Shown piece after piece: positions 16,149 through 26,301 of a stretch of DNA of 50,502 nt (within the stretch, counting starts at the first letter, position 1; every line of letters begins with the position of its first letter). Origin of the DNA: an uncultured Clostridium sp. GTDB lineage: Bacteria; Bacillota; Clostridia; TANB77; CAG-508. The notes under the pieces were generated by a model that had not been told where the DNA came from, searched no databases, and worked only from the letters and a program-made list of their open reading frames with translations. The stretch spans positions 1 to 50,502 of the forward strand of contig CAKNIZ010000012.1 of the NCBI GenBank assembly GCA_930980855.1, written 5' to 3'. Both the position numbers and the translations under genes were made by a program.

Positions 16149-19100
16149 CTAAAATTTCACAATAACATTATAGCTTCCATTTTTATTTAATTTTATTTCC
16201 TCTACATTTTTCCCATCTAAAATCATTTCCATATTATTTTCTGAGTATTCTTGATTTTGCTTTGTATTTTTTTCGTATTTTATATTATATACTGCATTTT
16301 GCCATCTAAATTTTGCTTCAAAGTTATTCCAATCACTTGGTACACATGGCTTTATTTTCATTGTATTGTGGTTTATTTTTATACCTAGTATATATTCTAC
16401 TTGAAGAGTATACATCCAACCCGAAGAGCCTGTATACCAAGTCCACCCTCCTCTTCCAGCAAAGTTGTCTGTGCTATATATATCTGCTTCTATAACATAA
16501 GGTTCTACTTTATATTTTATAGCTTGCTCCTCTGTTTTTGCGTGTTCAATAGGATTTATCATTTTATACATTTCTATAGTTCTATCTGGATTTTCTAACA
16601 TAGCTTCCGCTATTGCTGTCCATATTGCTGAATGTGTATATTGTCCTCCATTTTCTCTCATCCCTGGTGCATAAGATGCAATATATCCTGGTTTAAATTC
16701 TTCATTTTTGAAAGGTGGTGTTAATAATTTAATTAAATTGTTTTCTTTATCCACTAAATATTTATAGACACTTTCCATTGCTATATACTTTTTATCATTA
16801 TCGCCAGCACCTGAAATTACTGACCAGCTTTGTGAAATACCATCTATTTTACATTCTTTATTATTTGCACTACCCAATACTTTGCCATCATCAGTTGTCG
16901 CTCTTTTATACCATCTCACATCCCATCCGGCAGTATTTAAATTTTTCTTAAGCCTATTTGCAACTTCCATAAGCCTTTCATATTCATCACTTTTTTCATC
17001 AGAACCTATTGTTTTTACATCTACATTTTTATTTTGAGCATTTAAAGCAATTGATGTTTCTTTATTTGCAAACCTAGTTACATGTTTAGAAAATTCAGCA
17101 AATTTTATTAATATACTATATAAGAAAAAGCCAAGCCATACACTCTCGCCTATTCCATTTTCTCCCACGCTATTCATTCCATCGTTCCAGTCTCCACCTT
17201 GTATCTTTGGAAAATCTTTAAAATCCAAGCTTCTATTAATTGCTCTCATACAATGATGGTATATACTTTCTTGTTTTTGTGATGGCATAAATTTGTCCAT
17301 ATAATCATGCTCATTTTCTTTTAATGTTCTACCTTCTAAATATGCTGTTTCTTCTTGCAAAATTGAATAATCCCCAGTAAAATCAATGTATGCTCCTACT
17401 GCATATGGTAGCCATAAGAGATCATCTGAATATCTTGCTCTTATTCCTAACTTACTATCATCATGCCACCAATGTTCCACATCTCCTTCTATAAATTGAT
17501 GTTTTGAATGAAGAATTATTTGTTCTTTTAATATATTAGGATTTAAGTATTTCATATTCATTGCATCTTGAAGTTGATCCCTATATCCAAAGGCTCCTCC
17601 TGATTGATAAAATCCTGACTTTCCTAATATTCTTGATACTAAAGTTTGATATATAAGCCATCCATTTTGTAATATATTAAAAGATTCTAAAGGCGTTTTT
17701 ACTTCTACTACTTTTACTTTTTCATGCCAGTAGTTTTTAACATTTCTTAATTCCTCTTCTTCTTTTCCTAAATATCTATTGCCAATTTCAATACAATCCA
17801 TTTCAGTTTCTTCACAACCTAAAATCAAAGTTATATTTTTATTTTCAAGAGAATCAATATCTATATTTAATACTATTTTTTCATCCTCTATTTTTATTTT
17901 TTCATTACTTGTAATATAGGTATAATAGCTTGGATTTAAGTTATTTTTTATAAGCACTATATTCAAATTTTCTTTAAAAACATAATTAATTAAAGTATCT
18001 GAACTATTTCCTAAAACTAATTTTAAATCATAGGTAATTTTTATTGTTTTTTTATTTAGTCCTATGTTTTTTAATTTTATAAGATTTATTTTCAAACTAT
18101 CTTTTAGTGGAATAAATACTGCTAATTTTTGTTCTAATTCATTACTTGTATGCTCAAAACTTGAATATCCAAACCCATAATGAATATAGTAGTTATGGCT
18201 ATCTGGCTTAGGTGATGCTCCAATAGACCACTCTTTGTCACTTTCTTTAAGTAATATAACTTCTGATGGTCTATCTAGTAATGAATCATTTGAAAACTCT
18301 GTCACTCTATTTTCTCTACTGTTTTTATACCAAGTATATCCGCCTAAAGATTCCGTAACAACTGTACCCATTTTTTCATTTGCCATAATGTTGCACCAAA
18401 CTGCTGGAGTTTTCTTGTTTTTATTACACATAATTATATATTCATTTCCATCTTTAGAAAATCCACCAAATCCATTGTAGTACAATAAATCCATGTCTTC
18501 TAAAGCTGATTTTTCTTCAGTAACTGTCTCATTATCATAATCCACTTTTATTTCCTTAATTTTATTTTCTTTTTCCTTTTGCTTAATTTGAACAAATAAT
18601 GCTCCTTGTTTTGAATCTATTATCAAATTAGACCTTGCTTCTAATATTCTTTTTTCATCTCTCGAAAGATTTACTAAAACTTTCGCATTCTGAACCTGAA
18701 TATCCTCATTTGAAAGTATTACTATATCCACAGAGATATTTTTTATATCAAAATATTCTTTAGCCTTCATTACTTCATTCACTAAATACATATCATTATT
18801 ATCTTTTATTTTAACTAGTAAAATTGGATTATCACCAGATATTCCATATTTCCATATTCTTGGATTTGAAAAATCTTGTTCAAAATTATTTATTTTATTT
18901 TTCTTTTCTGGATATAACAATTCTTCTAACATTCTTTGATAAATATCTATATCTATTCCTTTTATTCCTAAATATCTAGTTTCTGCGTCAGTATGTCCTT
19001 TTGCTAATTCAAATACTCTATTTAAGCTTTCATAATTTGTATATCCTTTTAGATTTTCCTCTGCTTCTTCCTTACTTTCTCCACCAGCATTAACTAAATA

Positions 19101-22100
19101 TAAAGTTTTCATTTCTTCTGGTCTTACTGTTACTATTCTTCTCATTGCTATAATTGGATGAATGGTTATTCCCATTTTTTTAGAAAGTTGTTCAGAGTTT
19201 ACGACTGAATCTGGAATCCCTAAATTTCCTCTTGAAATAAATTTTTCCTTATCTATTTCAAACTCTAAGTCCCCATCTTCATATACTAAGCTGCTTGCTA
19301 TAAAACTTTGCGTTTTTCCTTCATCTCTTTGTCTTCTAGTGCAGATTATGCCATTATCTGTTTTTTCAAAGTCAATAAACATTTTATTAAATGCTGGATG
19401 AGAATAAAATGCTTTAAAACTAGCAAGTAAAATATCCATATAACTTGTTACTTCTAAATTAAGATCAGTAGTTCCAGTGTTTTTAAGCTCTATACTTCTA
19501 ACTTCGATTGGTAGATTAGGCACAATTGAAACTTTAACTACAATTGTTATATTTCCATCTTGCATTGTTAATTTGTTTTCTGAAGGAGTAAATATAACCT
19601 TTGCATTTGGATTTACTGTATCAAATATTTTTTTAGAATTTATATCTTTAATATAAATATGCAAATTATCAGTTATAACATCATTTCCATATTTGCTAAA
19701 GCTACTACCGTCATCTTTCATTACAATTGTATATTTTTCATTTGCAAGTACATTTATTCCAGCTGTTCTTTGTGTATATTCATTGTAGTCTTTGTATTTT
19801 ATTTTTTCTATCTTTTCCTTCTTCTCTTTTGCAATAATTACATTGTCTGGCATTCTTTCCTCCAATAATATTTCCACACCTTCGATTTCTGGATTTTGCA
19901 TAAATCTTTCTTGAAAAATATTATTATTTAATAAATTATCAATAGAAGTTAATATTAGTCCTTGATGATGTGCCATAAATGTTTTATTAATTGCCTTTTT
20001 AGGTTTATAATCAATTGATTCATAAAATCCATATTTTCCAGTTATTCCATTTTCTGCTATAGCTTTTAAGTTTTGAATTGCATCTTCCGGTGTAAAAATT
20101 AAAGACATTGCTGTTGCATAAGGACTTACTACAACTTCATCTTCCAATCCTCTTTTTAGTCCAAGCCATGGCACTCCAAATGTTTTATATTGATAATTTC
20201 CTTTTAAATCTTTGTTATTATATGCAGATTCAGAAATTCCCCAAGGTATTCCTAATTTCTTAGCATATTTTTTTTGACTATATATTGAAAATCTACATGA
20301 TTCATCAAGTAATGTAGTTGGATATGATGGAATATTTATGGTTGGCATTAAATATTCAAAAGCAGTCCCTCCCCATGAAAGAAGTCCTTTATATGGCCCC
20401 ATTTTTGTTAATGTTCTGCTTAAATTATTCCAATGTTTGCTTGGCACATCTTTTTTTGCAATAGCTATTATACTTGTCTGCCTTGCTTCTGTTGCTAATA
20501 AATCATAATATGAATCTGTTAAAATATTATCTTCTACATTGTATCCTATTGAAAATAATCCCATTTTTTGATTATATAATTTACTAAAATCCGTATTTTT
20601 TATAAGCTTATCTATTCTTTTTGCCAAATCATATTTTTGAACATTTTTATTTAATAAAAACTGTTTTGCTGTATATAAATATCCTACAAAATTACCACTA
20701 TCTACCGAAGATACATACAATGGTTTAGCTGGTTCTTTAGAATAAATATTATACCAATTATATAAATGTCCATTCCACTTAGGTAAATTTTCTACAGTCT
20801 CTATAATGCTTTCAAGTCTTTTTAATGTACTTTCTAAATCTTCAAATTTTAAATCATATGCTGCTATTATTGCAAGCAAATATAACCCTATATTTGTAGA
20901 CGACGTTATTTCTGCAATTTTCTTTTTTCTATCTGCTTGGAAATTATCTGAAGGTAATGAGTTAACATTAGTATCCTTAAAAAATTGCCACGTTTTCTCC
21001 GCTTCTTGTAATAAAAACTTTTTATCTTCCTCTTTGACATTTCCTATTTTTTCAGTATTCTCACCAATCTTGTGCATAATCCATGGAGATATAATCCACA
21101 TTGCTCCTAAAATCCAGAAAATTGGATTTGATGAAAATAAAAATAAGATTCCTATGATTGGACTAATTATCATAGATTGATAATAGTCTTTTAGTTTGAC
21201 ATTTTTATTTCTTTCCGCTTCTTCTGCGGTAATCCACTCTAGCATGAAATTGTGTGAAATTTTCATTCTATAAATACTTTTGATAAAAGCATTTATTTCT
21301 AAATATGCTGAATCTATCAATATACTTAGCTCAACAAAAAATTTATAGATGCATGATTGAAATCTTGAAAACTTCTTTACTATAAATTCTTGTTTATTAT
21401 CTGTTGCATTCAATAGAATTTCTAACAATTTTAAGGTTGTTGGAAATGATATAAAAAATAATGCAAGCCCAATAAATCCAGATAAATTTATATCTGTAAA
21501 AAAGCTCATTAAAAATATTGCAATTAATATACTTGCTTCAAAAAATTCTTTTAAATCTCGTACTATGTTATCTAATATTTTATATTTAGATAACATGTTA
21601 AGAGTAGAATTAAGCCAAGGAAGAACTTGAACATCTCCTCTAATCCATCTGTGTTTTCTTACTTTATATGCTAAATAATTTGATGGATATCCATCCATAA
21701 GTACAATATCTGATGCTAGTCCACATCTTAAAAAACTTCCTTCTAGCAAGTCATGGCTAAGCACTGTATTTTCAGGAATCGCATCTTTTAATACTTCATT
21801 AAAAACTTCTAAATCATATATTCCTTTACCAGTATAAATTCCCTCATCAAAGTTGTCCTGATATACATCAGAAATTGCATTTGTATATAGGTCTGTTCCT
21901 CCTTCTCCTGCAAATAATCTGGTAAAGATATTTCTTCTTTCATCTAATATGTGCACTCCTATTCTTGGTTGTATAAGTGCATGTCCTCTACTTACAGTGT
22001 TAGAAATTTTATTAATTTCAGGATGATTTAAAGCATGAGCCATGGCGCCAACTAATTTTTCCGCAGTATTTAGCACTAATTTAGTATCACTATCCAGTGT

Positions 22101-23816
22101 TATAACATACTTAATCTTAGGTAAGTCTTTACATGTATTTACTAAAAAGTTATTTTTTCCTGTTAGCAAAAATTCATTAAGCTGATTAAGTAATCCTCTT
22201 TTTCTTTCCCAACCCATATAGCATCTTTCACCACTACACCATTCTCTTTTTCTATATATGAAATTAAAAATTTCTCCGTATTTTTTATTTAGCTCTTCTA
22301 CGCATTCTTTACCCTTTTTTATAATTAATGCATCTTTCTCTTTTTTCTCTATTTTTTCACTTGTACAATCTCCTAAAAGTGTAAAATATAAATTAGGTCC
22401 TTTATTTGCTAAATAATATACCTCTAACTTTTTCATCATCTTTTCTACATCTTCAGTATTTTTTAGCAAAACAGGTATAACGCACATTGTAGTATATTCT
22501 TTTGGTATTCCTGTATCATTAAAATCTAATTTTGGAATTATTTTAGGTTTTACGAATTTGCTTAATAAATATTGCATGAATTGAGTTATGACATTTTGTA
22601 AAGGTATAAAACTTAAAATTGCTATTATCCATGATTTTGTCGCTATTAGTAGTGTAAAAAGTAGCGTAAAAAAATATATTATAGAAACATATATTTTTGA
22701 TTTGGTATTATTGTTTATTTGCCATATCTTCTCATTTTGTAATTCTTTTAAAAGTTCTGTTTTTCCATCTGAAATAATATAATAACCAATGTGTGCTTCT
22801 TTTCCAGTTTTGTTTTTAGTTAGTTCTAAACATTTATTAGCTATATATACTTCAGAAGAATGAGTTTTCTTTGCTAATTTCTGTACTTTTAAACGATAAA
22901 AAGATTTTGTTTGATAATCCATCTTTTTATATACTTCATCTTCTTCTAAAATTCTTTCAACAATACTTACATTTTCAAAAATATCTAAAATGTTCATCCT
23001 AGATATTTTTTTTATACTAGAAATACAATTTTTCATTGAGACTCTTTTTAGAGCAATATCAAAATGTTCTTTATTAATTACATCTGATACAGTCATTCCA
23101 TGTTTTTTGGTCTGCTCTTCTAATATATCTAAATATGCTTTTCCTTTTTCTCCATACATTCTAAGCCTATATGACATATACTCAATAAATGGATATAAAT
23201 CTACGTCTAGCTTTATTTTCTTTTTATTTTTATTCTCAATTATTCTTTCAACCATGTCTTCTACTTTGTATTTTTGCATTTGTGAAGAAAAAACTTTTTC
23301 AGAAATACTTCTGATTTTTTCGATTATAGAAATCTCTAGAAAAAGCCCTAAATTCCATATCTCATCCATGAATAAATTTTTTTGAGTCTGATATGCCATT
23401 AAATATTCTTTTATTTCATCTTCTTCTATTCTTCCATCAGTATTCATTACGATTTCATTAGATAAAACATAAATTCTTGCAAATCCAGCAAAATTTCCTG
23501 TTGCAATTCTAGGGAACTTTTTATATTTTTCCCTGCTTAAATCTTTTTGTATTATCCTCACAGTACTTTCAATTAGATAATAATTATCTAGTAACCACTC
23601 TCCTGCTGGATGTATTGGTATTCCTAATTTTACATGCTCATTTAATAGAGTATATATTAGAGATATATACTCAAAATTATCCAGAACTCTTGGTATTGGA
23701 TAAGTATTAATATCTGATGTCTCCTTTATTACATTATCTGCTGCAAGTTTAGTTAAGTAATCTTTTAGCTGTTTTTTGTCTAATACTGTTTCTTTTGCAT
23801 TTAATATATGATACAT
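16149..23816 (-). CDS. Cyclic beta-1,2-glucan synthase-type protein (GT84 + GH94)
   Basis: At 2,555 aa this is by far the largest gene here. It has the layout of NdvB/Cgs proteins: an N-terminal region, membrane spans near residue 380-420, a processive glycosyltransferase (Asp motif VITLDSDTK near 570 and RKHRWIRGD near 723), further spans near 745-800 and 895-935, a glucoamylase-like segment, then duplicated GH94 N-terminal folds and a C-terminal GH94 catalytic domain with GGDWNDGMN near 2210. In Rhizobia such enzymes make and cyclise beta-1,2-glucan from UDP-glucose; a phosphorolytic domain controls chain length. In a Gram-positive host the product may be a linear or cyclic beta-glucan at the surface. 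The ATG at 23816 has GGGGAG about 13 bases upstream. Intact and apparently monocistronic. Confidence 0.92.
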   Translation of the reverse strand: MYHILNAKETVLDKKQLKDYLTKLAADNVIKETSDINTYPIPRVLDNFEYISLIYTLLNEHVKLGIPIHPAGEWLLDNYYLIESTVRIIQKDLSREKYKKFPRIATGNFAGFARIYVLSNEIVMNTDGRIEEDEIKEYLMAYQTQKNLFMDEIWNLGLFLEISIIEKIRSISEKVFSSQMQKYKVEDMVERIIENKNKKKIKLDVDLYPFIEYMSYRLRMYGEKGKAYLDILEEQTKKHGMTVSDVINKEHFDIALKRVSMKNCISSIKKISRMNILDIFENVSIVERILEEDEVYKKMDYQTKSFYRLKVQKLAKKTHSSEVYIANKCLELTKNKTGKEAHIGYYIISDGKTELLKELQNEKIWQINNNTKSKIYVSIIYFFTLLFTLLIATKSWIIAILSFIPLQNVITQFMQYLLSKFVKPKIIPKLDFNDTGIPKEYTTMCVIPVLLKNTEDVEKMMKKLEVYYLANKGPNLYFTLLGDCTSEKIEKKEKDALIIKKGKECVEELNKKYGEIFNFIYRKREWCSGERCYMGWERKRGLLNQLNEFLLTGKNNFLVNTCKDLPKIKYVITLDSDTKLVLNTAEKLVGAMAHALNHPEINKISNTVSRGHALIQPRIGVHILDERRNIFTRLFAGEGGTDLYTNAISDVYQDNFDEGIYTGKGIYDLEVFNEVLKDAIPENTVLSHDLLEGSFLRCGLASDIVLMDGYPSNYLAYKVRKHRWIRGDVQVLPWLNSTLNMLSKYKILDNIVRDLKEFFEASILIAIFLMSFFTDINLSGFIGLALFFISFPTTLKLLEILLNATDNKQEFIVKKFSRFQSCIYKFFVELSILIDSAYLEINAFIKSIYRMKISHNFMLEWITAEEAERNKNVKLKDYYQSMIISPIIGILFLFSSNPIFWILGAMWIISPWIMHKIGENTEKIGNVKEEDKKFLLQEAEKTWQFFKDTNVNSLPSDNFQADRKKKIAEITSSTNIGLYLLAIIAAYDLKFEDLESTLKRLESIIETVENLPKWNGHLYNWYNIYSKEPAKPLYVSSVDSGNFVGYLYTAKQFLLNKNVQKYDLAKRIDKLIKNTDFSKLYNQKMGLFSIGYNVEDNILTDSYYDLLATEARQTSIIAIAKKDVPSKHWNNLSRTLTKMGPYKGLLSWGGTAFEYLMPTINIPSYPTTLLDESCRFSIYSQKKYAKKLGIPWGISESAYNNKDLKGNYQYKTFGVPWLGLKRGLEDEVVVSPYATAMSLIFTPEDAIQNLKAIAENGITGKYGFYESIDYKPKKAINKTFMAHHQGLILTSIDNLLNNNIFQERFMQNPEIEGVEILLEERMPDNVIIAKEKKEKIEKIKYKDYNEYTQRTAGINVLANEKYTIVMKDDGSSFSKYGNDVITDNLHIYIKDINSKKIFDTVNPNAKVIFTPSENKLTMQDGNITIVVKVSIVPNLPIEVRSIELKNTGTTDLNLEVTSYMDILLASFKAFYSHPAFNKMFIDFEKTDNGIICTRRQRDEGKTQSFIASSLVYEDGDLEFEIDKEKFISRGNLGIPDSVVNSEQLSKKMGITIHPIIAMRRIVTVRPEEMKTLYLVNAGGESKEEAEENLKGYTNYESLNRVFELAKGHTDAETRYLGIKGIDIDIYQRMLEELLYPEKKNKINNFEQDFSNPRIWKYGISGDNPILLVKIKDNNDMYLVNEVMKAKEYFDIKNISVDIVILSNEDIQVQNAKVLVNLSRDEKRILEARSNLIIDSKQGALFVQIKQKEKENKIKEIKVDYDNETVTEEKSALEDMDLLYYNGFGGFSKDGNEYIIMCNKNKKTPAVWCNIMANEKMGTVVTESLGGYTWYKNSRENRVTEFSNDSLLDRPSEVILLKESDKEWSIGASPKPDSHNYYIHYGFGYSSFEHTSNELEQKLAVFIPLKDSLKINLIKLKNIGLNKKTIKITYDLKLVLGNSSDTLINYVFKENLNIVLIKNNLNPSYYTYITSNEKIKIEDEKIVLNIDIDSLENKNITLILGCEETEMDCIEIGNRYLGKEEEELRNVKNYWHEKVKVVEVKTPLESFNILQNGWLIYQTLVSRILGKSGFYQSGGAFGYRDQLQDAMNMKYLNPNILKEQIILHSKHQFIEGDVEHWWHDDSKLGIRARYSDDLLWLPYAVGAYIDFTGDYSILQEETAYLEGRTLKENEHDYMDKFMPSQKQESIYHHCMRAINRSLDFKDFPKIQGGDWNDGMNSVGENGIGESVWLGFFLYSILIKFAEFSKHVTRFANKETSIALNAQNKNVDVKTIGSDEKSDEYERLMEVANRLKKNLNTAGWDVRWYKRATTDDGKVLGSANNKECKIDGISQSWSVISGAGDNDKKYIAMESVYKYLVDKENNLIKLLTPPFKNEEFKPGYIASYAPGMRENGGQYTHSAIWTAIAEAMLENPDRTIEMYKMINPIEHAKTEEQAIKYKVEPYVIEADIYSTDNFAGRGGWTWYTGSSGWMYTLQVEYILGIKINHNTMKIKPCVPSDWNNFEAKFRWQNAVYNIKYEKNTKQNQEYSENNMEMILDGKNVEEIKLNKNGSYNVIVKF

Positions 23817-23880
23817 ACAAAAAATTCCACTCCCCGTAACATGTTTTACACATATTGTCTCCGGTTTGTGGATAAATATA

Positions 23881-24549
23881 CTATATTTTCATACTCTTCA
23901 ATATATTTTTCTGTTCTCTTGTAAGTCTATATGATTCAATTGATTTTTGTATAGATTTATTATATATAAATTTGTCGATATTATTCTTGTCAAAACTTTC
24001 AAATTCGTTTTTTGTTTTTTCAAAAAATTTAATAAAGCAAAATGAATATGCCCACGCTACTGCCATTTTTGCATAATATCCTTCGTGTTTAACGGTTTTA
24101 AGTAATTCTAAAACTCTATCTATGTATTGTTCATCAATGTAAAAATCTAGAATTGTCACTACTGCAAATCTAACTTCAAATTCTTTTTTTGAATTAATGT
24201 AATTCTGCAAAAAAAGCCACATTTTTTCTTTGTTGTTCTTTATTTGCTTTAAACCAGCACAAAAGGTATCACAAACTGCCCAATTATTTATTAGAGGAAT
24301 AAAATTACTTATTTTTTCAAAGTCTAACTTTTTCTCTAATCCAATTAGCATTCCTTTAAGCATTACTTCTTCATAATAGTCATTTGAAATAGCGCTTATA
24401 TCTACCTGTCCTTTGATTTTCTTTGCATAGTCTCTTAGTACTGGTATTCTTATTCCTATAATATTATTTACTCCTGGACATAGTCCGCTATGGAAGTTCT
24501 TATATTTTTCATCTTGCATTTTTAATAAATCTTGTTTTATATCTATCAT
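23881..24549 (-). CDS. DNA alkylation repair protein, AlkD-like
   Basis: A HEAT-repeat DNA glycosylase-like protein of the DNA_alkylation family, which in the AlkD branch removes bulky or positively charged alkylated bases. Recognisable segments are GVNNIIGIRIPVLRDYAKKI near the N-terminus, the NNWAVCDTFCAGLK motif, and YYAKMAVAWAYSFCFIKF near the C-terminus; this agrees with the family pattern. I put the start at 24547-24549 because GGAGATAAT stands immediately before it, whereas the earlier ATG at 24570 lacks a binding site. Length 222 aa is normal. A repeat copy separates it from the phosphatase gene upstream. Confidence 0.88.
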   Translation of the reverse strand: MIDIKQDLLKMQDEKYKNFHSGLCPGVNNIIGIRIPVLRDYAKKIKGQVDISAISNDYYEEVMLKGMLIGLEKKLDFEKISNFIPLINNWAVCDTFCAGLKQIKNNKEKMWLFLQNYINSKKEFEVRFAVVTILDFYIDEQYIDRVLELLKTVKHEGYYAKMAVAWAYSFCFIKFFEKTKNEFESFDKNNIDKFIYNKSIQKSIESYRLTREQKNILKSMKI

Positions 24550-24611
24550 ATTATCTCCAATTAGTATCATTCAATATTACATTTTGCCTTGGTCTATGGC
24601 TTTTTTTAAGT

Positions 24612-24766
24612 AGTTGCGATTCACAGTTTTTATTGAATTCATAGAATTGTATATTCAAGATTTTGCAGTTTCGCGCAGTTTGGAGGACTTTACGTCCGAC
24701 AGCAAGAAACAAAAAATCTTTGAATATACAATTTTAAAGCATTTTATAACTACTATGAATTGTTAC
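24612..24766. repeat. Nested inverted-repeat element, copy C
   Basis: Outer arms AGTTGCGATTCACAG (left) and the imperfect complement CTATGAATTGTTACT (right) surround inner arms AATTGTATATTCAAGATTTT and AAAATCTTTGAATATACAATT. The right outer arm overlaps the stop codon of the phosphatase gene. The core is identical to copy D. Confidence 0.8.
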
Positions 24767-25479
24767 TATTTTTTAAATCTAAATAAGTATTCGTTAATTT
24801 CTTTATTGTATTCTTTTAGACTAGGAAGCATTTCTTCATCTGTCATCTCACTGTTCTCAAATGCTGATATATTCATATGTATTTCTAACATTCTACTTGC
24901 TAAAGCTAAATACTCTATGACATGAAATTCATTTGGCGTAATCTTTGTAAAATTATATATATTATTATTTATTTTCTTTAAAATTTCTGCTGTACTTAGA
25001 TTTTCTTCTCCTGTTTCAATTTCATATTTTTTTATTATACTATCTAAAAGAGTTTTGCATCCTTCTAAAATATCATTAAAAGCGACAGTAAAATTTCCTG
25101 TATACCAAGGGTCTGCAATATCTCTTGTATTATTCGTAAAATCTAATAATTTATATACTTTTTTGTCGGGGTCATCTTCTATAATTCTCATTATATTATT
25201 AATATTACTTTCATCCATGCCGATAATATAATCATAATGCTGATAATCTGATTTATTCAATCTTCTTGCTCTTCTTTTTATGTATGGTATATTTTTTTCG
25301 TCCAACTTAGCTTTTGCCTCTATATGCATGTCTTCTCCTCTGGTCTCGAATGATGTAGCTACAGACCTAGCTGATATATATGAACTTAAATCTTTCTTCT
25401 TCACTAAATCTTTAAAAATAAATTCGGCCATTGGTGAACGACAAATATTTCCTAAGCAAACAAATAAAACTCTAACCAT
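24766..25479 (-). CDS. Low-molecular-weight protein-tyrosine-phosphatase with C-terminal extension
   Basis: The first ~155 residues are an LMW-PTP domain: P-loop CLGNICRS (Cys8, Arg14) and the general acid Asp123 in DIADPWYTG. Such enzymes dephosphorylate tyrosine or arginine on proteins. The protein is 237 aa instead of the usual 150-160; the extra ~80 residues look helical, contain no known motif, and include NEFHVIEYLALASRMLEIH. AAAGGAG precedes the start. The UlaG-like hydrolase gene ends two bases upstream, so the two are probably one transcript. Confidence 0.9.
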   Translation of the reverse strand: MVRVLFVCLGNICRSPMAEFIFKDLVKKKDLSSYISARSVATSFETRGEDMHIEAKAKLDEKNIPYIKRRARRLNKSDYQHYDYIIGMDESNINNIMRIIEDDPDKKVYKLLDFTNNTRDIADPWYTGNFTVAFNDILEGCKTLLDSIIKKYEIETGEENLSTAEILKKINNNIYNFTKITPNEFHVIEYLALASRMLEIHMNISAFENSEMTDEEMLPSLKEYNKEINEYLFRFKK

Positions 25480-25481
25480 TT

Positions 25482-26114
25482 TTAAACTCCTTTACTAATA
25501 TTAAATAATATAACCTCTTTATTTTTTATTAGACTTTTAAATCTTTCTCCATCTTCTTTTTTTCCTACGACGCTACCATAATGTGTTGGAATTACTGTTT
25601 TTGCATCTATTAAATTAGCTAATTTTGCCGCTTCTTTATAATCCATAGTATAAGTGCCTCCTACTGGCAAAAATGCAAAATCTGTCTTAATATTTTGTAA
25701 TTCTGGAATATTATCTGTGTCTCCTGCAATAAAGTATTTTTCGCCATCGAATTCAATTATGAATCCTACCCATCTGTTGTTTTTTGGATGAAATTGTTTT
25801 GTTTCATTATATGCATATGTTGTTTCAAATTCAATGTCGTCTATTCTATATTTATTACCTGGTAATACAATTTTTATATCTCCTTCGTCAAATATTTTTA
25901 GAGCTCCTTCTTTAGCACTATTTACTGTTATAATTTTTGTATCTTCATTTTTTATTTTTTTAATATCTTCTGGCGAAAAATGGTCATAGTGCGAATGAGT
26001 GCAAAATATATAATCAGCATCGTGTGATTCTCTTTCTATTTCATATGGGTCTATGTATATAATTTTGCTTCCTATTAATTTAATACTATTATTGCAGTTG
26101 ACTTGTATATTCAT
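25482..26114 (-). CDS. MBL-fold metal-dependent hydrolase, UlaG-like
   Basis: A 210-aa metallo-beta-lactamase fold protein of the COG2220 type. Metal ligands are visible in THSHYDHFSPED (HxHxDH), the Asp in AGDTDN, and the His in PTHYGS. Members include L-ascorbate-6-phosphate lactonase and many uncharacterised hydrolases, so the substrate is open. It is first in a two-gene unit with the LMW phosphatase. Copy D of the nested repeat starts about 30 bases upstream of its start codon, between the gene and any more distant promoter. Confidence 0.88.
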   Translation of the reverse strand: MNIQVNCNNSIKLIGSKIIYIDPYEIERESHDADYIFCTHSHYDHFSPEDIKKIKNEDTKIITVNSAKEGALKIFDEGDIKIVLPGNKYRIDDIEFETTYAYNETKQFHPKNNRWVGFIIEFDGEKYFIAGDTDNIPELQNIKTDFAFLPVGGTYTMDYKEAAKLANLIDAKTVIPTHYGSVVGKKEDGERFKSLIKNKEVILFNISKGV

Positions 26115-26146
26115 ATTAATTTTCTCCTTTGGATAATTCTATGTTT

Positions 26147-26301
26147 GTTACAATTCACAGCCTCTTATTAAATTCATATAATTGTATATTCAAGATTTTG
26201 CAGTTTCGCGCAGTTTGGAGGACTTTACGTCCGACAGCAAGAAACAAAAAATCTTTGAATATACAATTTTAAAGCATTTCATACTCGCTGTGAATTGTAA
26301 C
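26147..26301. repeat. Nested inverted-repeat element, copy D (best preserved)
   Basis: Perfect 15-bp outer terminal inverted repeats, GTTACAATTCACAGC (26147-26161) and GCTGTGAATTGTAAC (26287-26301), enclose inner arms (26180-26268) and the core with a GGAC-TTTAC-GTCC hairpin. The whole element is 155 bp and non-coding. Confidence 0.85.

Noticed and set aside
20806..21180. Plus-strand frame of 124 codons inside the glucan synthase gene
   Set aside because: No ribosome binding site and typical antisense composition; the minus-strand gene is certain.
24614..24925. Plus-strand frame across repeat copy C
   Set aside because: It joins repeat DNA to the antisense of the phosphatase gene and has no start signal.
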